Positions 23,001 to 34,534 of a stretch of DNA of 64,000 nucleotides are shown here, in pieces. Where the stretch lies: assembly GCA_013398175.1 (NCBI GenBank), contig VZRZ01000595.1, positions 1 to 64,000 on the forward strand. Reading direction: 5' to 3'. Position 1 is the first letter of the stretch, and every line of letters starts with the position of its first letter. Position numbers and translations under genes: made by a program. The notes under the pieces are model-generated. The model made no database searches. It saw only the letters and a program-made list of their open reading frames with translations, and was not told the origin of the DNA. The DNA is from Climacteris rufus (Eukaryota > Chordata > Aves > Passeriformes > Climacteridae).

Positions 23001-26000
23001 GTAGTCTGTTTGGGGGTTTTGTTTGTTTGCTTGTTTTTTTCTTTTTTATTGCATTATTGTATGAATACAGAAGGTGGGATTCACACAATTGACACGTGGG
23101 ATGAGGTGTGTTATTGTCTGTAAATGCACTGTGTAAACTTGCTGTAACCACTGAGCCTACAAGGAACCCCTGCTCACCTCAGGAGAGAGACTGATAAATT
23201 ACCTCTCCAGGAGATGGGTGACTAAGCTTTTGTTGTGATATTTCTACACTAGCCATTTTGTTAGGAGAAAAACTGTGCTGTTTCTAAGTGCTGTCTCCTT
23301 TTATTGTGTTTTATTCTCAAAGCAATTTTTCTAAACCTTAAGCTCTTCCCTAAATCTATTCCAGTCCCATTAAGACCTAAATCAATGAGTGGACAACACA
23401 ATTAACAAGATTTTCTAGCACATACATCTAACATGCCTGTGCTAGCAGAGGGCTCTTAAATTCTTCTGCAGTACACCAAAGCACACCCGTGTGGCTCAGT
23501 GACATTCATACTTTTCGACTAAGCAGCCTTCAGTTCCTGCTTATTCTTCACTCTTCACCTTTATGGTTGGAAAGTTCTCTCCTTGTTGAGAATGCTACCA
23601 TACCTTCCATTGTAATGTTGAACTTTAATCCTATTATTTATTTTCTGGCTTTGATTACTTTGATTTCAGCCTCTTAAAAAAACCAGGTGAAACACAAACC
23701 ATGGTCTCGAGGAAGTGACTGTTGATAAATCTGTGTAATCTGCAGTTACAGAAAATTGGAATATCAGAATGTTTCCAAACTTTTAAATGCCACTATGTGA
23801 GAAAAGACTAGCAAACAGTGATGCATAAAATTCAAGGTGAACAAGATAACTACAGGTGGAGTGTCACACAGCAGACATAGATCAAGTAGGAAGAGTTTTA
23901 AGAGTTCCTATCTTTGGATAGGAACACAGCCGTGAACTTGTTGCTTGTTTGAAATAACAAATAGGGGATATTGTGTAAGAATATGAAGATTTCTGGAGCC
24001 TTATGGTGCTGCCCTGTGGTTTGTATCCTTAGCTCTCACAGGATGCCACAATGAGGGTATGTTGTAAGATATATTTTTGGCCTGCTATACTTCCTGACAG
24101 GTGTCACCTTTGCACCAGCATTCCTTGATTCCAGCTAGGTGAGCATACTGCTTCTCTGAATACATCTTTTAACTAGGAACAGTGCTGATGAATTAGGGCA
24201 TTCAGCTACCAACTGTGAACTTAAAATGCAATCCTAGTCTAACTGCAGGATCTGTTTTTTTCCTGTGGTGCTGTGAGCTGTGGAATATATCTTCCCCATA
24301 GTCACTAGCTACATCAAAACCTGTTTGCTCAGAAAAAAAGCAACTGAATCCTTTAGGCACACATGATGATACAACCCTTCTAGACTTTATAATGACCTAC
24401 TATGGACCCTTTTGGATGCCTTTCATTTTAACATCCTGTGGGAATATTTTGATAGAGAAGAATCTGTATGTTTTGGGATACATTGATGTGAAGAAGCTGG
24501 TGAGTCTGGGAGTTGACAGTGTGTCCTGCTGCCTCTTTTAAATTTGGAAGGGAAGCTCACTTTTGGTACCAGTCTGAGGAAGAGGCCTGATGGAAATGCT
24601 ATAGAGTGGTAATAGACTTTTCAGGAATGACTTAATTGAAGAGAAGGGTTCATAATTTCCTGCTGGTTAGCTGAACTCTGAGGCCATGTGAACAAGGGCA
24701 CTCGTATTTAAAATAGTCCAGCATTTCCTAAAATACACAGATTTCTCTGTTTCTCAGCAGGGCACTACCAGGCCCATGATTTACGCCCAGAATTATTTCA
24801 GGAAATATTCTTTAACATGCTATGTGTATTATGAAACGCAAATGAATGGAAAAAAGTACTGACATCTGTGAAGTTGGTGGGAAATCGATTTCAAAGGAGT
24901 CAAAGTTCAGCAGAGTTGCAATCCTAGGGTAAACAAGGAGGTGAATTTCTCAGTTTACCATAATTTTTAATGGGTTATCTGTATTTAATAATGGAAAAGT
25001 CACAGCTGTTTTAGAAGATACTGCCTAGTATCCAGAATTGTGTTTCTGTTAGCATGGATAACTGCAAGTGCAATCACTGCTGTTTTCTCCCTATTGCTTT
25101 TGAAATATTTTTGTCCCTTTCTTTCTTCCATGCATTTATAGTGGTTCAGATTCCCATGGGGCTGCCAGATCTGCTTGGAAATTGAGTCACAACCATCTCA
25201 TGATTGACTTCTTTTGTTAAACATGATAGATTTTTTATTTTTTAATAAATTCTTGTGTGAATGTTGTTAATTTTAGATTTTCTTTTAGGTTTTACAGGCA
25301 TAAGAAATGAGTATAAACCTCTCCCTAAAAGTTAGAATCTTGACCACCTAAAGAAATGAAACCTTTAGCCACATCTCCCAAATGCTGCAGGCCTCTAAAC
25401 ACAATCTTCATGGTATATCAGCTTCATCTGTAGCTTTGATGTAAATATCTTTCGTTATAGAAGTTCTGGCATTTTTTCTTCAGTAAAAATCTAGAAAAAA
25501 AAATGTAGCAAAAAGTGCTACATTACTTTTATTTCAAATATTGAATGGGATAACATGTAGTTAGGTTATTAGACTTTTCCTGACTTCTGTCTATTGGTGC
25601 AAAAGAGCTTTCTTGCTGTCTTGGTAGAGGAGGACACACCTTGACTGAAAACAAAGCAAAGCAAATAACCACTCTCCTCCTCTCAACAACCCAACAATTC
25701 ATACTTCTTTAGAAATCTTAAAATAAAGTTTTATTTGTGGTTTCTTCCTGATCTGAAAAGTTGTATGCTTACCATATGTTGAAAAAGTGTCATTGTCCAG
25801 AAATCTAATAGAAGTGAACATTGAATGTATGCATAATATATGTATCATTCATTGTATTTCAAATTGGAATCAGTGACAGAGGCTATCAGAATCAATCAAC
25901 TACAAATACTGATGCCCTTTTCTGGGGATGAACTGTATGTTTTGATTGTCTAACAGAAGTTACCAAATGTGTTTCTAATGCAGGAGGTACTATGTGAAAT

Positions 26001-26286
26001 ATCTAACACTGTAATGTCAAGATGGTTATGTTAGGGTAACAATGCGCTGGTATTGACTGTCATGAAAATAAATCGAGGCTGGTAAAAGGAGAGCTAAAAT
26101 ACATCTAATTAATTTCTCCTTGGTTAAAAAAAATAGTTTCTTCTTTTATTGTTTTACATGCAAAGAGTTATGAAATTAGCAATTAATAATTAATAAGACA
26201 GATTTCTGAAAGATATATATGAAAACATTTTTTTTCCTGAGGATGAAGTATTACCTCAGCATTACAAATTAGAATTTTTTTCTTAT
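20031..26286. other. Intron-like DNA, no gene seen
   Basis: About 6.3 kb of AT-rich intron-like sequence. One small perfect hairpin is visible at 25502-25524 (AATGTAGCA, loop AAAAG, TGCTACATT). No exon, CR1, LTR or RNA gene was recognised. Confidence 0.5.
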
Positions 26287-26291
26287 GATAT
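26287..26291. repeat. Target-site duplication, left (GATAT)
   Basis: Five bases directly before the LTR start. They match the five bases after the LTR (GACAT, 27393-27397) except for one T/C transition. A 5-bp duplication fits retroviral integrase. Confidence 0.7.
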
Positions 26292-27392
26292 TGTGGTAGT
26301 TTGAGGGGTCTGGCTTTTTGGGTGTGGTAGAGGCCAAAAGATGGCTCCTGTAAAAAGCTGCCAGAAGCTTCCACAGCTGTCCCGCCAGGGCCTATCTCTG
26401 ATGGCTCCTGAAAGATGGACGTGCTGTAAGCCACATCTGGGCCAATTAGGAAGGAAGGTAACGCCTCTGTGACAACATATTTGAGAAGCAAACTCGGGAG
26501 TAGGCATGCGCGCGCCACGTAGTTATAGCAATGTAGTCATGTAGTTGTAGATAAGCAGGGAAACAAGGAGTACAGCGTGTAGAAAAACAACAGATATGGG
26601 CACCAGCAAAACCAACCAAGAAGAAGGAGGCAGGAGGAGGAGGTCCTTTAATCATCGGAGCTGAAACGTCTTCGCGGCCTGTGGTAAGGGACTGTACCAA
26701 ATGCAGTGTTTCCCCGCACCCTGAGGGTCCATGAAGGAGCCGAGATCCACCCCACTACGGAGCAGGGGGAAGATGAACTCCTACAGGAGAGACTGTGGTC
26801 TGGTGGGAATTAACATGATTAATGAGGCCTTTGCTCCTGGAAACCCAAGGGAGTCAATTAAGTTAAAAAAGCCTGGTTTTATTCCCACCCAAAAAGGGAC
26901 CAGCTCGGCATTGAGAGAACGAAGGAGCAGCGGCAGAGTTCGGGTCAGCGGCCTGCTGAGAGGGGAAACATAACTTCTGCAACCTGCCACAGTGCCTGAG
27001 AGAAATAGGAGAAGACAAAAAACTGAAACCCCCCTTCAGATATTTTGCTAAGAGGCGAAAACATCTGAGGAATGAACTGACTAAGAAAAAACCCAGTCCT
27101 CCTTACTTTCTGAGGGCAGGAAGGAGGCCTGTGGGCTGCTGGGGGAGGGGGAAGGAAAAGAGAGAGTGTTTTATTAGAAATGTTTTTGCTTGCTCCTTTA
27201 ATTCTGTAATAAAATTCCTTTCTCACTTATCAAGTTTTGAGCTTGTTTTAGCCTGCTTTAATTAGAAGGTTCTTTTCTCTCTCAGTATCCTCATCTCACC
27301 TTGGTAACAATCCCTTCCCCCTGTCTGGCCATAGCGGGGGAGGAGCGGCTTTTCTTGGGGCCTTGGCCTTTGGCCAGGGCTAAACCACGACA
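26292..27392 (+). mobile_element. Solo LTR of an avian endogenous retrovirus
   Basis: The element is 1,101 bp. It opens TGTGGTAGTTTG and closes GGCTAAACCACGACA, so it has TG...CA ends that form an imperfect inverted repeat, and it is flanked by near-identical 5-bp target sites. A polyadenylation signal AATAAA lies at 27208-27213, followed by a pyrimidine-rich U5-like stretch. This sets the orientation as + and suggests R/U5 begins near there. The CpG content and purine-rich middle differ from the surrounding AT-rich intron. No internal viral genes are attached on either side, so it is a solo LTR left by recombination between the two LTRs of a provirus. I cannot assign the exact family. Small open frames inside it, on both strands, are not genes. 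Confidence 0.85.
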
Positions 27393-27397
27393 GACAT
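27393..27397. repeat. Target-site duplication, right (GACAT)
   Basis: Right partner of GATAT at 26287-26291, one transition apart. Confidence 0.7.
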
Positions 27398-28516
27398 TTG
27401 CATTGAGGGATTCATAAATAGCATGTAGTGTGTTGACAGTGACAGCCCTTGACAGCTATCATGAATGAGTGACTCAACTGAAAAGATAGACATTAGTCTT
27501 TGTAGGAAATGTGTGTGTCTGCAGTGGAAGAAACTGGCATTTAGGAATAGCAGTATTCTCTCTAGGCTCTTTCCTGAGAATGTGACAGGCACAAACCCAC
27601 AGGTACCTTAGTACAGCTAACTGTGGAAATAACTTTGGAATCTGCAAAAACAGTTCTTTCACCATTAGTATCTATTGTTTACTTCCCACCTGCAGCAAGG
27701 AAAGTCCAAAGTAAAGAACATGACATGAGATTTTTGCTTTTCCTCTAGACTAAGAAGCAAGAAGATTCCTAGTGATGTGCTTTGAATATGTGACATGTAA
27801 CTGCACAAATAGGAGAAGTTTTACATGTCTGTTACAGAGCTCAGTGTAACATGTTCAGTTTACAAATACAAATCTGTGTAGTTTTGCCTTTGAATATCAC
27901 TTATCTACAAAGCTATTACTTCAGCAGAATCCAAGCAGTTCCTTTTTTCCTATAACAAAAGCAGGTAAGATTGGCAATGAAATTGGCTGTGATAATTAGT
28001 TGATTTTTTTTTTGTCATCTAGAGGATAGGATGATGGAATTCAAGTGTAATGTATTACAGTATGTGGGTTTTATTCACCTCTTAGCAGACAGTGATGATG
28101 TTGTCAGGTCTCATGGAAAATTCTGAAGCTGCTTAAAACAAACTTTCTAGAAACATCTGTCAAGAATCATAAAAGAAAAGAAAAAGGTTGTGTCAGGCAA
28201 GAATATACAAGATGGATGAAGACCAAAAGTAAAGCTGAATATGATTGCATACTTAGTTTTTTTATTTCTTGGATTGCTTGGACTGAGCATCTGTGTCATC
28301 TGAAATATTTGTACTGTGTTACTGACATATCATCTGCCACAAAGGACAAGTTATGGTCTGTTGCTGCAGGGATCACAAGTGAGTGGAGATGCTCAGGCAC
28401 CTTCCAACTTATATGATCAATGTTACTTTGGTTACTCATGACAAATGATTTTGAAGATAGAAGACAAGTTGGTCAATTTTCTTGAAAGCTTCTACAGAAG
28501 TGATCACATGTACTGT
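27398..28516. other. Intron-like DNA, no gene seen
   Basis: AT-rich sequence between the solo LTR and an octanucleotide microsatellite. Nothing recognisable. Confidence 0.5.
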
Positions 28517-28571
28517 CAGTTGATTAATTAATTGATTAATTGATTAATTAGTTGATTAGTTGATTAATTAA
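28517..28571. repeat. TTGATTAA-type microsatellite
   Basis: About 55 bases of interrupted repeats built from GATTAATT and TTGATTAG units. Likely length-polymorphic. Confidence 0.85.
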
Positions 28572-28789
28572 TATGATCTAACCATTGCTATATTCTCCTC
28601 TATTGCTGTGCTAGAGCTGAGCTGTCTTTTTAGGCTGCACACCTAGCCTGGGCCATATACTTTGATCAAGTAGTACACCTCACCTCCCCACAAAAATTAG
28701 ATATCCTACAGATCTCATTGCCATTTCTGTCTTCAGGAGGCATGAGAAGGAAGATCTAGGAAATTAGAGGCTATTGAATCTCACATGAA

Positions 28790-29382
28790 TCTGTGGGAAT
28801 TTGAGAGATAAACCATTTCCCAACCTGGAAGTGATTCCCAAACATATAAACCATTCCAAATATATAAAGGACCAGAAAGTAGTTGGGAGTGGTCAGCATG
28901 GATTTGTGAAGGAGAAATGCTTAACCAATCTGATAGCCAGTAGGATAAACAATAGGATATCTGCCTTAGTGGATGAGGGGACAGCAGTTGATATTATCTT
29001 TATTTGAGCAAGACTTTTTTCAATGTTTTCTTTAACATGCTGTTTTATAAGCAGAGGAAATACAGGCTATGTAAGTGGCAGTGAGGTAGACTGAAAACGG
29101 GTTGTACTGCTGTGCTCAAAGGATAGCTCTAGGCAGGTTATTAGGGAAGGGTCAGTATTGGAGCCAATGCTGTAAACTCTTTGTTAATGACCTGGATGAT
29201 GGGGCAGAGTTTACCCCTCAGCAAGTTACAAAATTGGACAGAGTGGATGATACAGATGGTTGTGCAACCATTCAGAGGGACAGGCTGACTTCAACAAGCT
29301 GGGGATATGGACTAACAAGAACCTTATGAAATTCAACAGAGGGAGACCCTGTGGACAACAAGTGGTAAATGTGCCAGTCCCA
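28790..29382 (+). mobile_element. CR1 LINE fragment, interrupted by a retroviral LTR
   Basis: This encodes a degraded mid-reverse-transcriptase segment of CR1. The recognisable parts are GQHGFVKEKCLTNLI (near 28890-28935), LVDEGTAVDI (near 28965-28995), a FVNDLDDGAEFT segment (near 29180-29215) and a LMKFNRG segment (near 29322-29343). Several stops and frame changes separate them. The fragment stops at about 29382, where the retroviral LTR starts, although the CR1 reading would be expected to continue. The LTR therefore appears to have inserted into it. I could not recognise the remaining CR1 3' end after 30970, so it was probably lost in a deletion. Confidence 0.85.
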
Positions 29383-29826
29383 TGTCCCTTGGTTCTGGCC
29401 AGGACAGGGTTAATCTTTTGCAGCAGAGCTGGGGATATGGCTAGACCACAGGTGTTATTCTGTAGCATCTCACATCAATGCTGGGGGCCAGAGAAAGGGA
29501 TTCTCTTCCAGGGGGAAGGGCTTTCTGCTGGTTGATAAAACATGGTAGGGGAAACCATCCGGTATTGTTCATTACTGGGGGTCTTGGGGGTGTTTTGTTT
29601 CCCATGTGAATAATTTCTTTTCATACGCCCTCATTAGTATTGTTGCTGCTATCATTTGTTTTCTTGTCTTTTTGCTGTTGCCAGTAAATTTTTCTTATCT
29701 CACCCTGTAATCTTTGCCTTTTGTGCCTCTGATTCCCTCCAGCCACCGGGAAGAGGGAGGGGGAAGAGGGAGTGAGTGGCAGTGTGAGAGCAATTAATTG
29801 GAGAATACCATTCCTAAACCATTACA
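29383..29826 (+). mobile_element. 5' LTR of a degraded endogenous retrovirus
   Basis: The element begins TGTCCCTTGGTTCTGGCC and ends ACCATTACA, giving TG...CA termini over 444 bp. Its opening GGCCAGGACAGGGTTAAT is characteristic of a common avian LTR class. A primer binding site follows eight bases downstream, which fixes this as the 5' LTR and the orientation as +. The U5-like part contains CCAGTAAATTTTTC and a GGGAAGAGGGAGGGGG stretch near its end. No matching 3' LTR was found in the window. Confidence 0.82.
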
Positions 29827-29833
29827 GCCTATT

Positions 29834-29851
29834 TGGTGCCCAATGCAGGGC
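29834..29851 (+). other. Retroviral primer binding site, tRNA-Lys type
   Basis: TGGTGCCCAATGCAGGGC matches 14 of 18 bases of the binding site for tRNA-Lys1,2 used by betaretrovirus-like elements. Two of the four differences are C-to-T changes at CpG positions, as expected from methylation decay. It would prime minus-strand DNA synthesis in an intact element. Confidence 0.75.
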
Positions 29852-30970
29852 TGGAAGGATTGAGATAACAACAGATCTGCTCACAGCATGTTGGAAACAA
29901 ATTTGATTTAACCATTTGTTGGAGTAGGTAGGAAGCCACTGGTCACAGTGTCGCTTGGTCTGTTCATATGGATGTGGTACATAACCCTGTACATACTTCT
30001 CTATGAGCACTATGTGCCCCGCACAGTGCTCTTTTTCAGAGCAGACAAAGAGATTGGGACTGCTGTACTTTGGAATATCAGTTTATGATATGATAACATC
30101 AAGGGCAATGAGGGTCATTTGGGACGTATATTCAGTGTTACTCTCCTACCCTTACCTTGGGCATTACCTCTGGAAGGCCATTAATAATCATACCCAGTCT
30201 CAGGGAGAGCAGGAGAGGATGATTCTCCACAGCCTTCCATGCCCTTTTTCTCCTTCAGGCCTGTTACAACAACTTTTGGAGATTTTGAATTTCCCTTGGA
30301 TGTTAAAGAAAGCATCTTCTTGTTGCTAGGCCTGCAGGTCTCCTCAGTGTGATCCACACCACATTTAGAATGTCAAAAGAGATTTTTAGGGGAGTCTTTC
30401 AGAGATCTTCCCTGAGAGTGGACAGTTGTGAGTGTTACGGAAAGTGGGAGAAAATGGGCCAAGTTTTGAAAGATTGTTCTTCTCCAATAGTTTGGAGGTT
30501 CACCCCTGAACAAGTACAGGACCCGGAAAAAGTGACAGATTATTTGAAAGAAAATTGCTATGGCAGTTTCAGGGAGGCACAAAGTTATGCAGTGTGCTGG
30601 GCCCTGGCTACTATTTATCAGACACCACTCATCTCTAGACAGCTCCCTCAGGGGAGGAGGAGGAAAGCAGAACAACAGGCACTGTGGCCACTCAAACTGC
30701 AGCTGAATCACAGGACCAACATGTGCTGGTAGCAGTCTCCGCTACACAGAAGAAATCCAAGATAAAATCAGTTTGCATGGTGAGGGATGAAGAGGAGGTA
30801 GAGCCCTCAGAACAGGAGGAAGAGGCAGGGACTGAGATAATCACCTAGTCCCTATTCCGGGAGGAGCTGCAAGGTATGTGAAAAGATTTCAACTGCCACT
30901 TGGGAGAGCCCATGGTGACCTGCCTGCTCCAATGCTGGGATATCATTGCCCAGGATGTGAAATCTTAGAA
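29852..30970 (+). pseudogene. Degraded ERV leader and gag-like remnant
   Basis: Downstream of the primer binding site is a leader region followed by sequence resembling the N-terminal (matrix-side) gag region of avian ERVK-type elements. The longest open stretch is 30349-30732 and includes a FTPEQVQDPEKVTDYLKE segment near 30506-30559. The similarity then moves to another frame before about 30733, indicating a frameshift. In that second frame there are stops at 30846, 30879 and 30966. An acidic segment lies near 30790-30840 and a LLQCWD segment near 30927-30945. No capsid, protease, polymerase or envelope region follows, so the element is truncated and inactive. ORF boundaries are approximate. 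Confidence 0.72.
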
Positions 30971-33900
30971 TTTTTTCAAAGTGAATCATACTTCGTTAGT
31001 CTTCTCGAAATTCTTGGGCTTCTTGAAGTAATTTGATATTTAAAATAAATTGAATGTAGACTGCTTGTGTGTGTTGCCATTTCATCCACTCTGGTTTTAT
31101 TAGGATTAACTATACACTTGAACATTAATACTTATATTTGTTAGCGCAATTACTGTTAAATCCCATAAGAAGGAAGTTCTCCTGTAAGTATTATGTAGCA
31201 TTTTTTTCATCTAACTTAGGCAAGAATTAGATATCTCCATAGTATGATTCAGTCTGCTTGTATTAGCTACTTAGGAGGTTATCTCTTGAGTGGCATAATT
31301 TAATTCTGCCTATTGACAGAGTTTAACCAAAAGAGACCTAATATTTGTGCAGATAACTCTACCCCTCTGTCTTCTTTGCAAATTTAGTTTTGAAAAGTTG
31401 ATTTATGCAGAAAACAAAGAATGAAAATTTGAAAATGCTGTCCTCTTGGATCACTCTGCATCTGGAGACAGGATATTTTAATTAGATTTAGACATAGGTT
31501 ACTTGAAAATGGATATCTGTCTATGAAAATTATTCTAGAACTGAGAAATATAAAAATATGTATATTCTTTGGTTTTTGAATATTTGGTATTACTTTGTCA
31601 GCTGCACATCTGTGTTTGTGTGATAGAGATTATCCATAACTTGCAAAATTGCACTAATTGACAAGTAGTATTGGGGCTATTGGAATATTGAAACAATTAT
31701 AAGATAAATATATATTTGATTACGTGGTTCTTAGTTCCAGTGAGAGAAGGAAGATTGTGTCAGTTGAAGAGGTTGATTTCTAGTCTCCTTGGACTTTCAT
31801 CAAGACAGTGCTAGAGCTTTAGGGGAAAAAAAGGGTGTAAATTTGTGTGGGTTGTTAGTTTATTTAGATTTACATATTCATAATGCTGTCTTGACTGACT
31901 GGTTTCTGGGTCCCCACAGAGTGCATGCCTGACAAGCTGAACAATAAAGTCTGATTGCTAACAAGGTTGAAGACCTTTGAGAGAATGCCTAACTGGGAAG
32001 AGTGAAGATATAACAAGGCTGTGTAACACCCCTTAACAACTCTGACCACATAATGTATTGCATATTAGCATTATAAATCAGGTCATTCTATGGAAATCTT
32101 CAGAACTTTGTATTTTAGATAATTTTAGATTATTTCAGATCATTGTATTTTATTGTCAGGAATATAACAATTGTTATTTTAATGTGTTTAATTTGCAAGA
32201 TCAAAGCACCAGTTAAATAAACGAAGAGTTGTTTACATCTGATTTTGGTTTCAGGAGAATATCTAACTTTAAGAAATGATTTTTTTTTTTCTCTCCTCTG
32301 TTATGGAAATTATGCATGTCAGACACTATAACAGGGTTGTACTCTAAACTTCTACATAAGCTCAAAGAGAGATTCCTTTATGAAAGTATTTTTATTAATA
32401 GTGCTAGAGTTTAAATTTTTGTTTACAACACTTTTTATGGAATTAGAATAATTTAGAGTGAAGTTCAGAGAAGATAAGTTTGACTACATCAGTCCTGTGT
32501 TATTAGATACTTAACATTGTGAGCAATATCTTTGTTAGATACAGAATCAATATTTACATGGACTTTAATTTCTCAGTGCCTGTCACTGCAGTTCAAGGAA
32601 TGCCTTGAAGTACAATGAGTTAACTTAAAAAATGCTTTTGATGGTAAGTTATGAGTCATTTGTAGCTGGCTTTGGATTGCAAGTGAGCATGATCTAGAAC
32701 TTAATGAAACTCAAAACATCATTTTCAAGAATGTTTTGTGTGTTCTGTGTTTGAAGGCTGAATGCAACTGATAGGCAGTGAGACAGAGGAAGACCTTTGC
32801 TGTACAAATCTCATAAAATGTATAGCTGTAATAACTGTAATTATGGTACAATGTACTATCTTAATTTTACAGTAAGGTTTTATCTCCCAATTAAGTTTCT
32901 GCAGGATATTAAAAGTAATATTAAAAATGCTGCAGTTGTTCTGCCTGCCTGATATTAGTGGTGAAGGAGAAAAAATTGATTCCAGTTTGTGGCATGGTGT
33001 TCCAATGTTATTCAGCCACACCTGTTGGCTGCCATCTGTTCAGGATTATCTCAGGTTTATTAGTCATGAACAAGATAGCAATAACAGCAAATAAGTTTTC
33101 AAGTAGCTATGCAGGAAGTTTGTCTAAAAGATGTGAGTCTTTTTATATCTGCATAATTTTTAATGCTAAATTAGAAACAGCATACATCCATTGACCAGGG
33201 TATCTAGGTGAATGCAAGCAGTCTTCATACATATACCAAAATCTGTGAAGTTGTTCTTTTAGGCTGTATCACATGGGGGTGAGGCGAAATCAGAATTCAC
33301 TAAGGCAAACAAACTGAAGAAATACTTACCAGTCTAGATGGAAGTGAAAACCAATTGCTTTGTGTAATTTCTAACCATATGTATGCTTTGAATGTGTAAG
33401 GATTTTATTTAGTCAATAATTTATATATCAGAGTTAGTCTTTGTGATGCTATTTCAGAGATTTTTCAGAAGCTTGGAGGGTCACTAGGGACCATAGCTCT
33501 CTTTTCTATTTTGAATATGAGTGTTACTGCTAGAAGGTCACAAGCGAAGTCAGAACTTTCGTGGTTCTGGTGGAGTCTTTGTATGTTTGCAGGAACTGAA
33601 AGAAAACTGTTGTTGAGTAAGAGCTCATTATGCTACTTTGTTTAAAGAAATGAAATCAAACCTCTTTGCACAGAGGAAACTCCAAAGCTGGATCTCATGC
33701 TGTGCTTTTTGGAGTGGCTAATAGTCATATGTTCATAAAATGTAGAAAAAGCCTCACATCTCATGACTTAATAAAATTGTACCAGACTTTCTTTTTTGTT
33801 TACTTTTTTTGGTAGGAAGCTGATATTTTTGCACTGGTATATATTGAGAAATGCCTATTTAGTTTTCTCCAAGACCACATCTGTTCTTGCTCATTTTACA

Positions 33901-34490
33901 TCCTTCTTGAATAGCTATTCTTCTGCCACTAAATCGGTCTCTTATTAGCCAAGTCCAGAAATCCTAAGGCATAAAACATCTTTTCCATAAGAATAACTTT
34001 AACTTGCTACATTCATCATTTTAATGACAAACTACTCACTAAATCTCTGTTACTTATTTAAAGGTCTTCACCCTTGTCACTTGTCTGTGGGAATGTTTGA
34101 AAAGGCCTCAAATGTGAAAACTAATCTTTGAATTTTTTATATTTCAGTTCCCTTCCATTCCCACGCCCCTTTTGTATTCCTCCAAAGTAATTTTATCTTT
34201 TTACTCTCATGACTGAGCCAGCTTTTATATGATTAGTCTTCATCCAGTAGCTCTTCTATATGTAAATGAACAAAAGTTCTTTTGTGCTATGTCCAGTTCA
34301 CCATTCAAGTCTCTTAAAACATTTTGCATTAGTGCCTTTGAGCAAGAAAAAAGCCTCACTAGGAACCAAAATAATGTTCTGCAGCTTTTAGACCTTCAGT
34401 TTTAACTGAATTCCTATTTATGTGGTTGAGTATTTTGAAGATTGCCAGAGAACTGAGCAAGCTGGAGATTTTTGGGTAGAGGAGTTACAG
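30971..34490. other. Intron-like DNA, no gene seen
   Basis: About 3.5 kb of AT-rich DNA. One stretch, 31905-31980, contains AATAAA (31943-31948) followed by GTCTGATTGCTAAC, which has the look of an LTR polyadenylation region, but LTR boundaries are not visible. Nothing else was recognised. Confidence 0.45.
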
Positions 34491-34534
34491 ACGGTCTATA
34501 GACAGTGTATAGACAGTCTATGGACAGTCTATAG
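34491..34534. repeat. 11-bp minisatellite, four units
   Basis: Four consecutive units: ACGGTCTATAG, ACAGTGTATAG, ACAGTCTATGG, ACAGTCTATAG. Each differs from the consensus ACAGTCTATAG by at most one base. The GTCTATAGAC junctions are themselves palindromic. Confidence 0.95.

Noticed and set aside
26183..27226. Cluster of open frames on both strands with unusual composition
   Set aside because: They lie within the solo LTR. No viral coding domain is recognisable, and LTRs are non-coding.
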